Both the position numbers and the translations under genes were made by a program. The notes beneath the pieces are model-generated. The model saw only the letters and a program-made list of their open reading frames with translations, was not told the DNA's origin and searched no databases. Below are positions 50,931-59,991 of a stretch of 64,000 nt of DNA, piece after piece. This DNA is from Chromohalobacter israelensis. Its GTDB lineage: Bacteria > Pseudomonadota > Gammaproteobacteria > Pseudomonadales > Halomonadaceae. The stretch lies in assembly GCA_000761475.1 (NCBI GenBank), contig JQNW01000007.1, forward strand, positions 186,001 through 250,000. Reading direction: 5' to 3'. The number at the start of each line of letters is the position of its first letter. Positions within the stretch are counted from its first letter, which is position 1.

Positions 50931-52508
50931 ATGACCGACATTCACGCCCACAAGATCCTGATTCTCGACTTCGGCTCCCAGTACACCCAGCTCATCGCGC
51001 GCCGCGTGCGCGAGATCGGCGTCTACTCCGAAGTGCGCGCCTTCGACATCAGCGAGGAAGAGATCCGCGAGTACCGGCCCAACGGCATCATCCTCGCCGG
51101 CGGGCCGGAATCCGTCACCGAGCTGGCCTCGCCGCGCGCTCCGCAGTGCGTGTTCGAGATGGGCCTGCCGGTGCTGGGGATCTGCTACGGCATGCAGACC
51201 ATGGCCGAGCAGCTGGGCGGCAAGGTCGAGGGCTCGCAGAAACAGGAATTCGGCTATGCGCAGGTGCGCATCGACGCCGACAACGCCCTGCTCAAGGACA
51301 TCAAGGACCATGTCGACCATGACACCGGGCGCGCGCTGCTCGACGTCTGGATGAGCCATGGCGACAAGGTCGCCCAGGTGCCGGAGACCTTCACCGTCAC
51401 CGCCTCCACCCCGAGCTGCCCGATCGCCGCCATGGCGTGGGAAGACAAGCAGTTCTACGGCGTGCAGTTCCACCCCGAGGTGACCCACACCCAGCAGGGC
51501 CAGCGCATCCTCGAGCACTTCGTGCTGGGGATCTGCCAGGCCGAGCGCCTGTGGACCCCGGCCCAGATCATCGACGACCTTTGCGTGCGCGTGCGCGAGC
51601 AGGTCGGCGACCGCCACGTGCTGCTTGGCCTCTCCGGCGGGGTGGACTCCTCCGTCGTCGCCGCGCTGCTGCACAAGGCCATCGGCGATCAGCTCACCTG
51701 CGTGTTCGTCGACAACGGCCTGCTGCGCAAGAACGAAGGCGACCAGGTGATGGAAACCTTCGCCAGCCACATGGGCGTGCGGGTGCTGCGTGTCGACGCC
51801 GAGGACGAGTTCCTCACCAAGCTGGAAGGCGAAAACGACCCCGAGGCCAAGCGCAAGATCATCGGCAACACCTTCATCGACGTCTTCGACCGTGAAGCCG
51901 CCAAGATCGAGGGCGTGGACTTCCTCGCCCAGGGCACCATCTACCCGGACGTGATCGAATCCGCCGCCAGCAAGACCGGCAAGGCGCATGTCATCAAGTC
52001 GCACCACAACGTCGGCGGCCTGCCCGAGACCATGAAGCTCAAGCTGGTCGAACCGCTGCGCGAGCTGTTCAAGGACGAAGTGCGCAAGCTCGGCCTCGAA
52101 CTCGGCCTGCCCTACGACATGGTCTACCGTCATCCCTTCCCGGGACCGGGCCTCGGCGTGCGCATCCTCGGCGAAGTGAAGAAAGAATACGCCGATATCC
52201 TGCGTGAAGCCGACGCCATCTTCATCGAGGAACTGCACAACGCCGACTGGTACCACAAGACCAGCCAGGCCTTCGCCGTCTTCCTCCCGGTGAAATCCGT
52301 CGGCGTCGTCGGCGACGGCCGCCGCTACGAATGGGTCATCGCCCTGCGCGCCGTCGAAACCATCGACTTCATGACCGCAAGATGGGCCCACCTCCCGTAT
52401 GAGTTGCTGGAGAAGGTCTCCAACCGCATCATCAACGAGATCAGTGGCGTATCGCGGGTGACGTATGACGTGAGCAGCAAGCCGCCTGCTACTATTGAGT
52501 GGGAGTGA
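50931..52508 (+). CDS. guaA: GMP synthase (glutamine-hydrolysing)
   Basis: A 525-residue amidotransferase converting XMP to GMP. The N-terminal class I glutaminase has nucleophile Cys in [16 protein letters not shown] and HPEVTHT. The ATP-pyrophosphatase has the P-loop [14 protein letters not shown]. The C-terminal dimerisation domain ends at [28 protein letters not shown] lies 7 nt before the ATG. The conserved 3' end of guaA is a known integration site for genomic islands, and here the accessory region begins directly downstream. Confidence 0.97.
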   Translation: MTDIHAHKILILDFGSQYTQLIARRVREIGVYSEVRAFDISEEEIREYRPNGIILAGGPESVTELASPRAPQCVFEMGLPVLGICYGMQTMAEQLGGKVEGSQKQEFGYAQVRIDADNALLKDIKDHVDHDTGRALLDVWMSHGDKVAQVPETFTVTASTPSCPIAAMAWEDKQFYGVQFHPEVTHTQQGQRILEHFVLGICQAERLWTPAQIIDDLCVRVREQVGDRHVLLGLSGGVDSSVVAALLHKAIGDQLTCVFVDNGLLRKNEGDQVMETFASHMGVRVLRVDAEDEFLTKLEGENDPEAKRKIIGNTFIDVFDREAAKIEGVDFLAQGTIYPDVIESAASKTGKAHVIKSHHNVGGLPETMKLKLVEPLRELFKDEVRKLGLELGLPYDMVYRHPFPGPGLGVRILGEVKKEYADILREADAIFIEELHNADWYHKTSQAFAVFLPVKSVGVVGDGRRYEWVIALRAVETIDFMTARWAHLPYELLEKVSNRIINEISGVSRVTYDVSSKPPATIEWE

Positions 52509-52538
52509 GCGTCTGGATGGCTGATCGCTGAACAAGGG

Positions 52539-52566
52539 GAACCCGTCATTCGGCGGGTTCTCTTTT
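52539..52566 (+). terminator. Rho-independent terminator of guaBA
   Basis: GAACCCG/CGGGTTC stem (52539-52545 and 52554-52560) followed by TCTTTT. Confidence 0.8.
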
Positions 52567-52818
52567 GCTGAGGGAGAGAACCTCGGTTACTTGGTACGAT
52601 ATTTTCTTACAAAATGTTGATTCTCGGCCACAAATGCTAATTGTTGACAGACTCCGCGGCGCGCACAAGGCTAGACGAAAATTCTATGAATGTCATCAAA
52701 GAGTCAAGCACATAACATCCTCCGGTGACTTTTGATGAAAACGCATGGGAGGTTTTTGCCAGCCCCTTATTTCCATTCAGCTTAAGTTCAGCTTGGTTAT
52801 ATAGACTGACTGTTGTTC
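52567..52818. other. AT-rich gene-free interval between guaBA and the first IS element
   Basis: About 250 bp with markedly lower GC than guaA. No supported gene: one 62-codon frame on the minus strand has no family features or ribosome site. It may be remnant sequence of an integrated element. Confidence 0.5.
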
Positions 52819-52843
52819 TGGTCAAGTCAGAGCGGACACGTTT

Positions 52844-53653
52844 TCAAGCCGCAGTTGCCAGTTCGATCTCCCTCGGTGACTGGTAGCCGAGGGTCGAGTG
52901 GAGCCGGCAACTGTTGTACTCCATCTCGATATATTCGACGACATCGCGCCGTGCTGCCTGGCGGGTTCCATATCGCTGGTCAGCCAGCCACTCGCTTTTC
53001 AGTGAGCCGAAGAAGCGCTCCATGACGGCGTTGTCCCAGCAGTTTCCCTTGCGGCTCATCGAGGCCTGGAACCCATGCCGATCCAACGTGGATCGGTAGT
53101 CATGCGACGCATATTGGCTGCCGCGGTCGCTGTGATGGATCAATCCGCTCTTGGGCTGCCGGCGCCCTACGGCCATCTCCAGGGCGTCCAGAACCAACTG
53201 CGTGCGCATGTGGTCCGCCATCGCCCAGCCCACCAGCTGCCGGTCGTGGAGGTCGAGCACCGCCGCCAGATAGAGCCACCCTTCCAGCGTCCAGATGGCC
53301 GTGATATCGGCCACCCAGGCCCGGTTCGGCGCCGCCACCATGAATTGGCGGTTTAGCAGGTTGGGTGCCACTGGCAGGGTGTGCTGGCTATCGGTCGTAT
53401 GACGCCAGCGTCGCCGCTGCCGTGCCTCGACGCCGGCTTCCCGCATCAGGCGGCGGGCCTGGTAACGGCCGACCTCATAGCCGCGGTGTCGCAGCGCTTT
53501 GGCCATGCGGCGGCTGCCGTAGCTGCCGCGCTTCTGGCGATGGATCTCTCTGACCTCACGGAGCAGGGCCTGTCGATGGTCATCAGGGCCACGCCGTCGC
53601 CAGGCATAGAAACCGCTCCGGCTGACCCGCATGACGCGACACAACACGGCCAC
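52844..53653 (-). CDS. IS3-family transposase OrfB (DDE integrase core)
   Basis: A 269-residue frame from the first internal Met. The functional product is expected as an OrfAB fusion by -1 frameshifting at the A6G motif upstream. DDE residues lie in VADITAIWTLEG, IHHSDRGSQYAS and NCWDNAVMERFFGSLKSEWL. The N-terminal HTH_21-like part (VSRSGFYAWRRRG, GSYGSRRMAKALRHRGYEVG) is intact. Confidence 0.92.
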   Translation of the reverse strand: MAVLCRVMRVSRSGFYAWRRRGPDDHRQALLREVREIHRQKRGSYGSRRMAKALRHRGYEVGRYQARRLMREAGVEARQRRRWRHTTDSQHTLPVAPNLLNRQFMVAAPNRAWVADITAIWTLEGWLYLAAVLDLHDRQLVGWAMADHMRTQLVLDALEMAVGRRQPKSGLIHHSDRGSQYASHDYRSTLDRHGFQASMSRKGNCWDNAVMERFFGSLKSEWLADQRYGTRQAARRDVVEYIEMEYNSCRLHSTLGYQSPREIELATAA

Positions 53654-53691
53654 GGGATAGGTGGCCTTCTCCGACTCGATGAACTGGTATC

Positions 53692-53985
53692 TCAGCTCGA
53701 CTCTTTGGCGAAGAAGGCCGCCGCCTTTTTTAGAATATCTTTTTCAAGCTGAAGCTTACGAACCTCTTCACGGAGCTTCTTGATCTCGGCGTCGCGATCG
53801 TCCTCCTGCCGCTCCGGGGTGCCGGCGACCTGCTGACGATGCTTGCGGCACCAGCGGTCCAGCACGCTGCGCTCCACTCCCAGGCGCCGGGCTGCCTCGG
53901 ATACGGAATACCCCTGCTCGGTCACCAGGCTCACCGCATCCGCCTTGAATTCATCGGAATACCGACGTCGAGTCTTCTTGGTCAT
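53692..53985 (-). CDS. IS3-family transposase OrfA
   Basis: A 97-residue HTH protein from MTKKTRRRYSDEFKADAV with helix-turn-helix GYSVSEAARRLGVERSVLDRWCRKH and a C-terminal leucine zipper (IKKLREEVRKLQLEKDILKKA). The frameshift heptamer lies in the codons for ILKKA. A Met 7 codons upstream is a possible alternative start. Confidence 0.9.
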   Translation of the reverse strand: MTKKTRRRYSDEFKADAVSLVTEQGYSVSEAARRLGVERSVLDRWCRKHRQQVAGTPERQEDDRDAEIKKLREEVRKLQLEKDILKKAAAFFAKESS

Positions 53986-54171
53986 GAACACCTCCATTGC
54001 CTCCATTATGAGGCTTATCGGGGTGTCCGCTCCAATTGGACCACTTCATGTTAACGAAGACCACGAGAAGCCGACTTGCCCGTTTTTTCGCTTGATCTTT
54101 GGGCTACCCGTAGGTTTTAGCCTGACACCAAGATCACTGGTGCTATGCCTTGCGCGGTTCAAAGGAGAGAG

Positions 54172-54528
54172 ATGATGAATGAACTGGTGTACTTCATGCT
54201 CTGGGCAGGAATCATCTTCCTGATGATGCGGTTTGGCTGTGGTGCCCACATGATGGGCCATAAGCATGGCAAGCCCACACATGATGAAAAAACAGCGGAA
54301 AGGCAAGACACCGAGCACCTGCGTTGGACGCCTCCCGCCGACGACGTGGACCCCGTGTGTGGCAAGACCGTCAGCACCGAAACGGCCAAGCCCAGCGTGC
54401 ATGACGGCCATGTCTACTACTTCTGCTCCCGCGACTGCCGGGAGCGCTTCGAGGCCGCACCCGAGCAATACCTCGCCATTGATGATGCCAAGCGCCCACC
54501 CACCCAACCGGAGAACGAGCATGCCTGA
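54172..54528 (+). CDS. YHS-domain membrane-anchored protein
   Basis: A 118-residue protein. One N-terminal transmembrane helix (MMNELVYFMLWAGIIFLMMRFGCGAHMMG) and a His-rich stretch (HMMGHKHGK) precede a YHS domain (about 58-100: VDPVCGKTVSTETAKPSVHDGHVYYFCSRDCRERFEAAPEQYL). YHS domains bind metals such as copper and occur in heavy-metal resistance loci. AAAGGAGAG precedes the ATG pair at 54172/54175. It overlaps the next gene by 8 bp. Confidence 0.85.
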   Translation: MMNELVYFMLWAGIIFLMMRFGCGAHMMGHKHGKPTHDEKTAERQDTEHLRWTPPADDVDPVCGKTVSTETAKPSVHDGHVYYFCSRDCRERFEAAPEQYLAIDDAKRPPTQPENEHA

Positions 54529-54865
54529 CGTCGAGACCGCTTCGAGCATCAAGCCCAGGTCGCATCATGGCACGCCCTTGCCGGGCCAAGCCGTACCGAA
54601 GATCCCGGTGGTCGCCCTGGGGATGAGCCTGGGACTGTTTCTGGCCGTAACCTTCATCCTGTGCGTCGGTTTTGGTTTGCTGTTCCCCGACCGGGCGATG
54701 TATGAGAGCTGGTTGCGCCTGCTGCCGGGCTTCACCTGGTTGAGCTGGCCAAGCTTCTTCCTGGGCCTGGCGGAAAGCTTCGGCTACGGCTGGTACGTAG
54801 CCCTGATCTTCGGCCCGCTCTACAACTTCTTTGCCACTCGTGCCGACCGGCGTAGCGGCGCATAA
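54521..54865 (+). CDS. Two-helix membrane protein, DUF5676-like
   Basis: A 114-residue protein. A polar N-terminus precedes two membrane helices (about 30-55: PVVALGMSLGLFLAVTFILC; about 78-105 with GYGWYVALIFGPLYNFFATR). It resembles the DUF5676 group repeatedly found beside YHS proteins and metal efflux genes. The function is unknown. Overlap with the YHS gene suggests coupled translation. Confidence 0.7.
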   Translation: MPDVETASSIKPRSHHGTPLPGQAVPKIPVVALGMSLGLFLAVTFILCVGFGLLFPDRAMYESWLRLLPGFTWLSWPSFFLGLAESFGYGWYVALIFGPLYNFFATRADRRSGA

Positions 54866-54966
54866 GCCATCCTACGGGCTCTACCCTGCATGCCTTGCAT
54901 GGCGCCAAGCACGGCGCGCCCGGGTGCAGGCACTATCAATTCTGATTCAAGATAAGGCTAAATCCT

Positions 54967-55899
54967 ATGGATTCGGAAAGCAGCAGCCATGGCCACGCGG
55001 GGCACATGCCCACCAGCGGACCTGGCATGGCTATATCGGCTTGGCTGACAGGGATCTACTTCTTTATCGAGATGGGCATTGGCCTCTGGACCGGCTCTAT
55101 CGCGGTGATCTCGGATGCCTTTCATACCTTCTCGGCCGTCGGCGGCGTGCTGGTGGCCATCATCGCCGCCCGGCTCGCGCATCGCCCCGCGGACGAGGCG
55201 CGCAGCTTCGGCTGGTACCGGGCCGAGATCGTCGGTGCGCTGGTCAATGGCGGCTTCCTGCTCGGCATGGCACTGGTCGTGATCGCGATGGGCGCCATGC
55301 GGCTCACCGATCCCATCGACTTGCCCACGGGGCCAATGCTGTGGGCGGCCGCCGGCGGCCTGCTGACCGAGTTCATCTCGCTGGGCCTGATCTGGAAGCA
55401 GAGCCGCACCGACCTCAACGTGCGCGGTGCACTCTGGCACATCATCCAAACCTTCGTGGGTAGCATTCTGATCATCGTGACCGCCCTGGTGATCCGCTAT
55501 ACCGGGTTTTTGCTCATCGACCCGATCCTCGGCATCGCTTTCGGCGTGGTCCTGCTCTGGGCCAGCTGGGGCATCCTGCGCGACGCCGCTCATCTGCTGA
55601 TGGAGGGCACGCCCGCCGAGATTAGCCTGGCCGAGGTGACTAAAGCACTAGAGGCGCTCGACGGTGTCTCTGATGCCCACCACGTCCACGCCTGGGCGCT
55701 GACCAGCGGGCGCTACGTATTCTCGGGCCATTTGCGTGTTGTCGAGGAGGCCGACTCCCAAGACGTCCTCAGGGCCGCGCGCAACGCGCTGAAGGAAAGG
55801 TTTGGTTTCTTCTTTGTGACCTTGCAGGTGGAGCGCGGTTGCCTTGATGAATCCGGCGCCGAGGCGATCGATATCACGCGTACGGCCGGCGAGGGCTGA
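54967..55899 (+). CDS. Cation diffusion facilitator-like transporter with altered metal site
   Basis: A 310-residue CDF-fold protein with six helices, a cytoplasmic C-terminal domain (about 215-300) and a short His-containing N-terminus. TM2 reads SDAFHTFSAVGG and TM5 reads LWHIIQTFVGS. In Zn2+/Co2+ CDF exporters each would carry HxxxD; here the aspartates are Ala57 and Thr162, while His53 and His158 remain. Substrate or activity must therefore differ from CzcD/ZitB. AAGG lies 9 nt before the ATG. The EamA gene starts 3 bp after its stop. Confidence 0.82.
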   Translation: MDSESSSHGHAGHMPTSGPGMAISAWLTGIYFFIEMGIGLWTGSIAVISDAFHTFSAVGGVLVAIIAARLAHRPADEARSFGWYRAEIVGALVNGGFLLGMALVVIAMGAMRLTDPIDLPTGPMLWAAAGGLLTEFISLGLIWKQSRTDLNVRGALWHIIQTFVGSILIIVTALVIRYTGFLLIDPILGIAFGVVLLWASWGILRDAAHLLMEGTPAEISLAEVTKALEALDGVSDAHHVHAWALTSGRYVFSGHLRVVEEADSQDVLRAARNALKERFGFFFVTLQVERGCLDESGAEAIDITRTAGEG

Positions 55900-55902
55900 A
55901 AT

Positions 55903-56817
55903 ATGAAGACCTTGCTCCTACTGGCGTTGATTACAGTTTCCGAGGCAACGATCGGGGTATTCGTGAAGCTAACCGAGGGGCTAATCCCGGTTCAGACGCT
56001 GACGTTCTATGCGATGGCTTTCGCAGCCGTCTTTCTGTTCATCGCCCGCACTCTGGCGAGCGGCGAATGGCCGCGATTCCCCAAAGGCAATGTGCGAGAC
56101 ACGGCCCTCATTGGCGCATTGATCGCGGCTCAGGGCGGCGCCTTCAACTTCGCCATGACATTGGTGCCGATTGCCAATGCGGTGATCTTCTGGAGCATCG
56201 CGCCATTTTTTGTATTCATTTTCTCGGCGCTGTTCCTGGGCGAGAAAGCGCGTAAGAGTTACATCCTTATCTTCGCCATCGCCCTGACCGGCATCGCGAT
56301 CGCCAATCCGCTTGCGGGTGGCAATATGCTGGGCAACTTTGTGGCACTTTCCACCGGTGCGATCTATGCCGCCATGGTGACCTATATGCGCTATGAGGGT
56401 AAGACCGAGACGGGTAACGATATTGCCTGGTCGTTGCTGGTCGCCGCGTTGGTGCTCTCGCCCGCGCTTCTGCTCGCCGGTCCCGGGGCCGGCGCAACCC
56501 TGGTCCCCTACTCGGCACTCGGCATGAGTCTGCCCGTCATGCTCTGGGCCCTGTGTCTGGGTGTGATCTCCACGGGCTTCGCCTACTTCGGTATCTCCAT
56601 TGTGTTGAAGACAATCAACGCCAACGTCTATGCGCTTACCGATATCATCGTCTCGCCCATTGTGGCCTCCACGCTGGGCTATCTGATCTTTGCCGAAGTG
56701 CCAGGGGAAGGGATGCTTTATGGCGGTGCGATGCTGCTCGGTGCCGGGTTCTGGCTGTCATGGGAGATGTCGAAAGCGGACAAGAAACGTGCCGTTCATG
56801 CCTGCCAGGGCGCATAG
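55903..56817 (+). CDS. EamA/DMT-superfamily transporter
   Basis: A 304-residue membrane protein with about ten helices as two EamA repeats (first about 1-130: TVSEATIGVFVKLTEGLIPVQ..., NFAMTLVPIANAVIFWSIAPFFVFIFSALFLGEK; second about 150-290 with YALTDIIVSPIVASTLGYLIFAE). It is a predicted metabolite or drug exporter; the substrate is unknown. It starts 3 bp after the CDF gene and is probably translated with it. Confidence 0.88.
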   Translation: MKTLLLLALITVSEATIGVFVKLTEGLIPVQTLTFYAMAFAAVFLFIARTLASGEWPRFPKGNVRDTALIGALIAAQGGAFNFAMTLVPIANAVIFWSIAPFFVFIFSALFLGEKARKSYILIFAIALTGIAIANPLAGGNMLGNFVALSTGAIYAAMVTYMRYEGKTETGNDIAWSLLVAALVLSPALLLAGPGAGATLVPYSALGMSLPVMLWALCLGVISTGFAYFGISIVLKTINANVYALTDIIVSPIVASTLGYLIFAEVPGEGMLYGGAMLLGAGFWLSWEMSKADKKRAVHACQGA

Positions 56818-56929
56818 GAGCGCTGTCTATGCCAGCCGCTGCCTTATTCGGCTCCTTGACCTGGTGTTGTCTCGTAGAAGGCAGCACCGGATCAGCCGAT
56901 TTCAATCGATAACGTAACGAGTTTATGCC

Positions 56930-57574
56930 ATGAACGAAACCATCAATCATACCGGAGCCTGGGGCCTTGCACTCATCGTCATCGTCTTGGTGTCCTGGTT
57001 TTTCTATCGCTATTTCGCCCCGAAGACCTGGCGCGAATGGGCCGGTGCCGGCGCAGTGCAGGCCTTCATCATCGCGCTCTACGCCGAGATGTACGGCTTC
57101 CCGCTTACCATCTACCTGCTGGTGCGCTTCTTCGGCCTGGATAGCGACTATGTCAGCGCCAGTCTCTGGTCGTCGCTGGTGGGGCTGGGAGAGACCGGCA
57201 TGCTGATTTCCATGCTGCTCGGTTACGGCCTGGCGTTTATCGGCATCGGGATATTCATCCAGGGTTGGCGGCAGGTGTACAAGGCGCGACGCGAGGGCTA
57301 TTTGGTGACCGGCGGCCTGTATGCCCTCGTACGCCACCCCCAATACACCGGCTTGTTTATCGCCCTGTTCGGTGAAGGCGTGGTGCATTGGCCAACGCTC
57401 TTCTCGGTCGGCCTGTTTCCGGTGATCGTGCTTGCCTATGTGTGGCTGGCCCACCGCGAGGAAAAGCAGATGCTGGCCCAGTTCGGCGACGCCTACCGTG
57501 CCTATCGGCGTCATGTGCCGATGTTCATTCCTCGCTGGGGGCAATGGCGGGAACTGGCGAGCAGCTCGCGATAA
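56930..57574 (+). CDS. Isoprenylcysteine carboxyl methyltransferase (ICMT)-like membrane protein
   Basis: A 214-residue membrane protein with about five helices and the PEMT/ICMT SAM-binding signature GLYALVRHPQYTGLFIALFGEG (about 128-149) and HREEKQMLAQFGDAYRAYRRHVPMFIP (about 174-200). It is a methyltransferase-fold protein; bacterial homologues are often near metal-resistance genes and the substrate is unknown. It ends about 100 bp before the IS30 element. Confidence 0.85.
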   Translation: MNETINHTGAWGLALIVIVLVSWFFYRYFAPKTWREWAGAGAVQAFIIALYAEMYGFPLTIYLLVRFFGLDSDYVSASLWSSLVGLGETGMLISMLLGYGLAFIGIGIFIQGWRQVYKARREGYLVTGGLYALVRHPQYTGLFIALFGEGVVHWPTLFSVGLFPVIVLAYVWLAHREEKQMLAQFGDAYRAYRRHVPMFIPRWGQWRELASSSR

Positions 57575-57680
57575 GCCTAGGCGTCATTGACATTGACGCA
57601 ATTAATACATACCCCGCAGAGGCGAACGTACTGTAACGTCCAGCACACCAAACCATCCCTATCTGTGCCCCCTGTCAACT

Positions 57681-58777
57681 TGGATTCAACCAATAAGCGC
57701 AGCACCTGCGGTTTTCAATGCGCCTGAATATTCACCGAGAAATACTTGGGCAGGTGTCCGATAACCCAGGCGCTTCCTGGGCCGGTTGTTGAGCTTCTCT
57801 ACCACGCGTCGTAGCTCGGCATCGCTCACCCTCCGGAAGTCGGTACCCTTCGGAAAGTACTGACGAATCAGCCCGTTGGTGTTTTCGTTTGTTCCCCGCT
57901 GGCTGGAACGGTAAGGGTCGCAGAAATAGACATCAGCGCTTATGGCCTGGGCCACTTGCTGATGTTCGGCGAATTCCGAGCCGTTATCCAAGGTGATGCT
58001 TTTTACGGCACCCCGGCGAGGCTTTAACAGCCGAATCATAGCCTTGGCAGTTCCCCCTGCCGCCATGTGCGGCAACCTGGCGGCCAGCAGGTAGCCACTA
58101 CGGCGCTCAACCAGCGTCACCAGGCCGGAAGCTTTATGCCCCTTGAGGATCGTATCGCCTTCCCAGTGGCCGATATACAGGCGGTTCTCCACCTCGGCGG
58201 GACGATGTTCAATGCCCACCCGATCAGGGATCTTGCCGAGCCCGGCTCGTTTAGCCAGATGCCGATGATAACGACGCTGTTGAGGTAGCCGCAGCGCCTT
58301 CCAGAGATTGCCGCCATGGGCCTTGTCATCCCGAATCAGCGAATAGATCCATTCATGGCTGACTCGGATGCCATTGGCGCTGGCCATGAAACCGCTGATC
58401 TGTTCAGGGCTCCATTCGTCCCGCAGCTGTCGGGTTATCCAGCGGATCAGGCTGGGCAAGCGCTTGGTCGTCTTCCAGGCAAGCCGGCGTCGCCGGTCGC
58501 TGAGGATCTGGGCCTGCTCCGGGTCATAACCATGGCAGCCAGCGTTGCGACGGATCTCCCGACTGATCGTGCTGCTGTGAATGCCAAGCTCACTGGCGAT
58601 CTGGCGCTGGCTTGCCCCGGTCTCAAGACGGGCAAATATCTGATATCGTTGCTTCTGGGTCAGCTGTCGGTATCCCATGCTCTGCTTCACTTTGGTCGGT
58701 GAGCGAGAAGGGTACCGGCGCTGGCCCTCCTGCCTCTACCGTGTGATCCAAAGTGCTGCGGTTATTCTATGAATCCA
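57681..58777 (-). mobile_element. IS30-family insertion sequence (about 1.1 kb)
   Basis: Terminal inverted repeats of about 26 bp: the left begins TGGATTCAACCAATAAGCGC, and the right (inverted) TGGATTCATAGAATAACCGC; both continue AGCAC. A single transposase gene fills the element and its stop codon lies inside the left repeat. The right end abuts an AT-rich gene remnant. Confidence 0.88.
57686..58690 (-). CDS. IS30-family transposase
   Basis: A 334-residue DDE transposase. The N-terminal HTH (YRQLTQKQRYQIFARLETG, SQRQIASELGIHSSTISREIRRN) is followed by the catalytic core with IGHWEGDTILKG, SITLDNGSEFAEHQ and GTNENTNGLIRQYFPKG. The C-terminal LNNRPRKRLGYRTPAQVF is typical. It appears complete and potentially active. 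Confidence 0.94.
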   Translation of the reverse strand: MKQSMGYRQLTQKQRYQIFARLETGASQRQIASELGIHSSTISREIRRNAGCHGYDPEQAQILSDRRRRLAWKTTKRLPSLIRWITRQLRDEWSPEQISGFMASANGIRVSHEWIYSLIRDDKAHGGNLWKALRLPQQRRYHRHLAKRAGLGKIPDRVGIEHRPAEVENRLYIGHWEGDTILKGHKASGLVTLVERRSGYLLAARLPHMAAGGTAKAMIRLLKPRRGAVKSITLDNGSEFAEHQQVAQAISADVYFCDPYRSSQRGTNENTNGLIRQYFPKGTDFRRVSDAELRRVVEKLNNRPRKRLGYRTPAQVFLGEYSGALKTAGAALIG

Positions 58778-58930
58778 GGAACAAAGCCTCAAGTTCTTGG
58801 CATGGGGTTGGTTTATTTAAAAAGTCTTGAAGGTGAGTCTGTTAGTATCCTATATCCGTTTGCAGAGAGTTATTCTAAATCGACTAGCTCTGGGTTTTCT
58901 AAATTATGGAAGTATAGGTTCGAGTTTTGA
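58769..58930 (+). pseudogene. AT-rich gene remnant at the IS30 boundary
   Basis: An open frame of 53 codons (MNPGTKPQVLGMGLVYLK..., ending LWKYRFEF) begins within the IS30 right end. Its codon use and base composition differ strongly from the host genes. It looks like the 3' part of a gene cut by IS30. I cannot assign a family. The following 100 bp to the IS5 end contain no gene. Confidence 0.4.
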
Positions 58931-59028
58931 GGCATGTATGCCTTATTTGTATATGCCTCTCACTGAGTCTTTTGTTCCCCTTCGCCGGGGCGATGGCTCG
59001 CAGCGAAAGGCTTCCGTTAACTGGACTT

Positions 59029-59963
59029 TAGGGAATCGCTGATCAATTCGTCTCTGAGCGGTTGAAGGGCTCAGAGTGGCACAACCATCGCGTCAGCGAT
59101 CATTTTCTGACCACCTCAGGGGGGCCGTTTCCCTGCCAGGCGGATTATCCGGCTGGCAGGGCAGATTCAAGGCGCACTGGCCCCATCAACTTGGCCCTCG
59201 CATCGTGTCGCCAGCACCAGGTTGGCCAGCCCGAACAGGCTGAAGAGTTGCGCCTGGTTCTTGGCCAGCCCCTTGTAGCGCGTTTTGCGGTAGCCGAAGA
59301 GGTTCTTGATGACATGAAACGGGTGCTCGACCTTGGCACGGATGCTGGCCTTGGCCTTTTCGAATGCCAGCAGCAGCGTTTTCATGGGGCTGCCGTCCAT
59401 CTTCTTGATGGCGCCGCGCTTGGCGGCCACGCAGCATTTGGAATCCGGAGCATCCTTCTCTTCGTCGAGATGTTTCCACATGCCGGTGTAGCCCGCATCG
59501 CCGTATACCCGTTTGTCATCCTCCCGGACCAGAGCGCCGGCCATGGTGACATCGGCAACGTTGGCCGAGGTCGCGGCGACGCTGTGAGTCAGTCCGGTGA
59601 CGGCATCGACGCCGATATGGGCCTTCATCCCGAAGTACCACTGGTTGCCCTTCTTGGTCTGTTTCATCTCTGGATCGCGCTGCTTGATCTTGTTCTTGGT
59701 GGAAGGGGCGGCCGCCACGATGGTGGCGTCGACGATCGTGCCCTCGCGCATGAATAACCCTTTCTCGGCCAGGTGGGCGTTGATCTCCTCGAAGATCCGC
59801 TGGGTCAGGGCATGCTTCTCCAGCAAGTGGCGGAAACGCAGCAGCGTGGTCGCGTCCGGCACGCTCTCGATGGTCAAGTCGACACCCACGAAGTCGCGCA
59901 TCGCCTGGCTATCGTAGATAGCATCTTCAAGTGCCTCGTCGGCGAGCGCATACCACTGCTGCA
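59029..59963 (-). mobile_element. IS5-family element, copy 1, truncated
   Basis: Left end TAGGGAATCGCTG at 59029 in a TTAG (YTAR) target. The sequence then appears identical to 61188-62122 of copy 2 up to 59963, where the IS3-family element begins. The remaining 296 bp, coding the transposase N-terminus and right repeat, are missing on the far side of the IS3 element. Confidence 0.88.
59167..59963 (-). pseudogene. Truncated IS5-family transposase
   Basis: The C-terminal 265 residues of the 332-residue transposase of copy 2 (from LQQWYALADEAL on). The first about 67 residues are replaced by IS3 sequence. DDE elements remain (VDATIVAAAP, VYGDAGYTGMW) but the DNA-binding N-terminus is lost, so it is presumably inactive. 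Confidence 0.9.
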
Positions 59964-59991
59964 TGTAATGACCCCCTGGTTTCTGCACACC

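Larger units (their letters stand above)
52819..54043 (-). mobile_element. IS3-family insertion sequence (1225 bp)
   Basis: Imperfect terminal inverted repeats start TGGTC and share GAGCGGACAC (left end 52819; right end 54043, seen as GTGTCCGCTC...GACCA). Two overlapping reading frames (orfA, orfB) are joined by an AAAAAAG slippery heptamer at 53725-53731. No matching 3-4-bp target duplication was found next to these ends. The element appears intact. Confidence 0.88.

Noticed and set aside
52637-52825. 62-codon minus-strand frame after guaA
   Set aside because: No ribosome site, no motif, and it extends into the IS3 left end.
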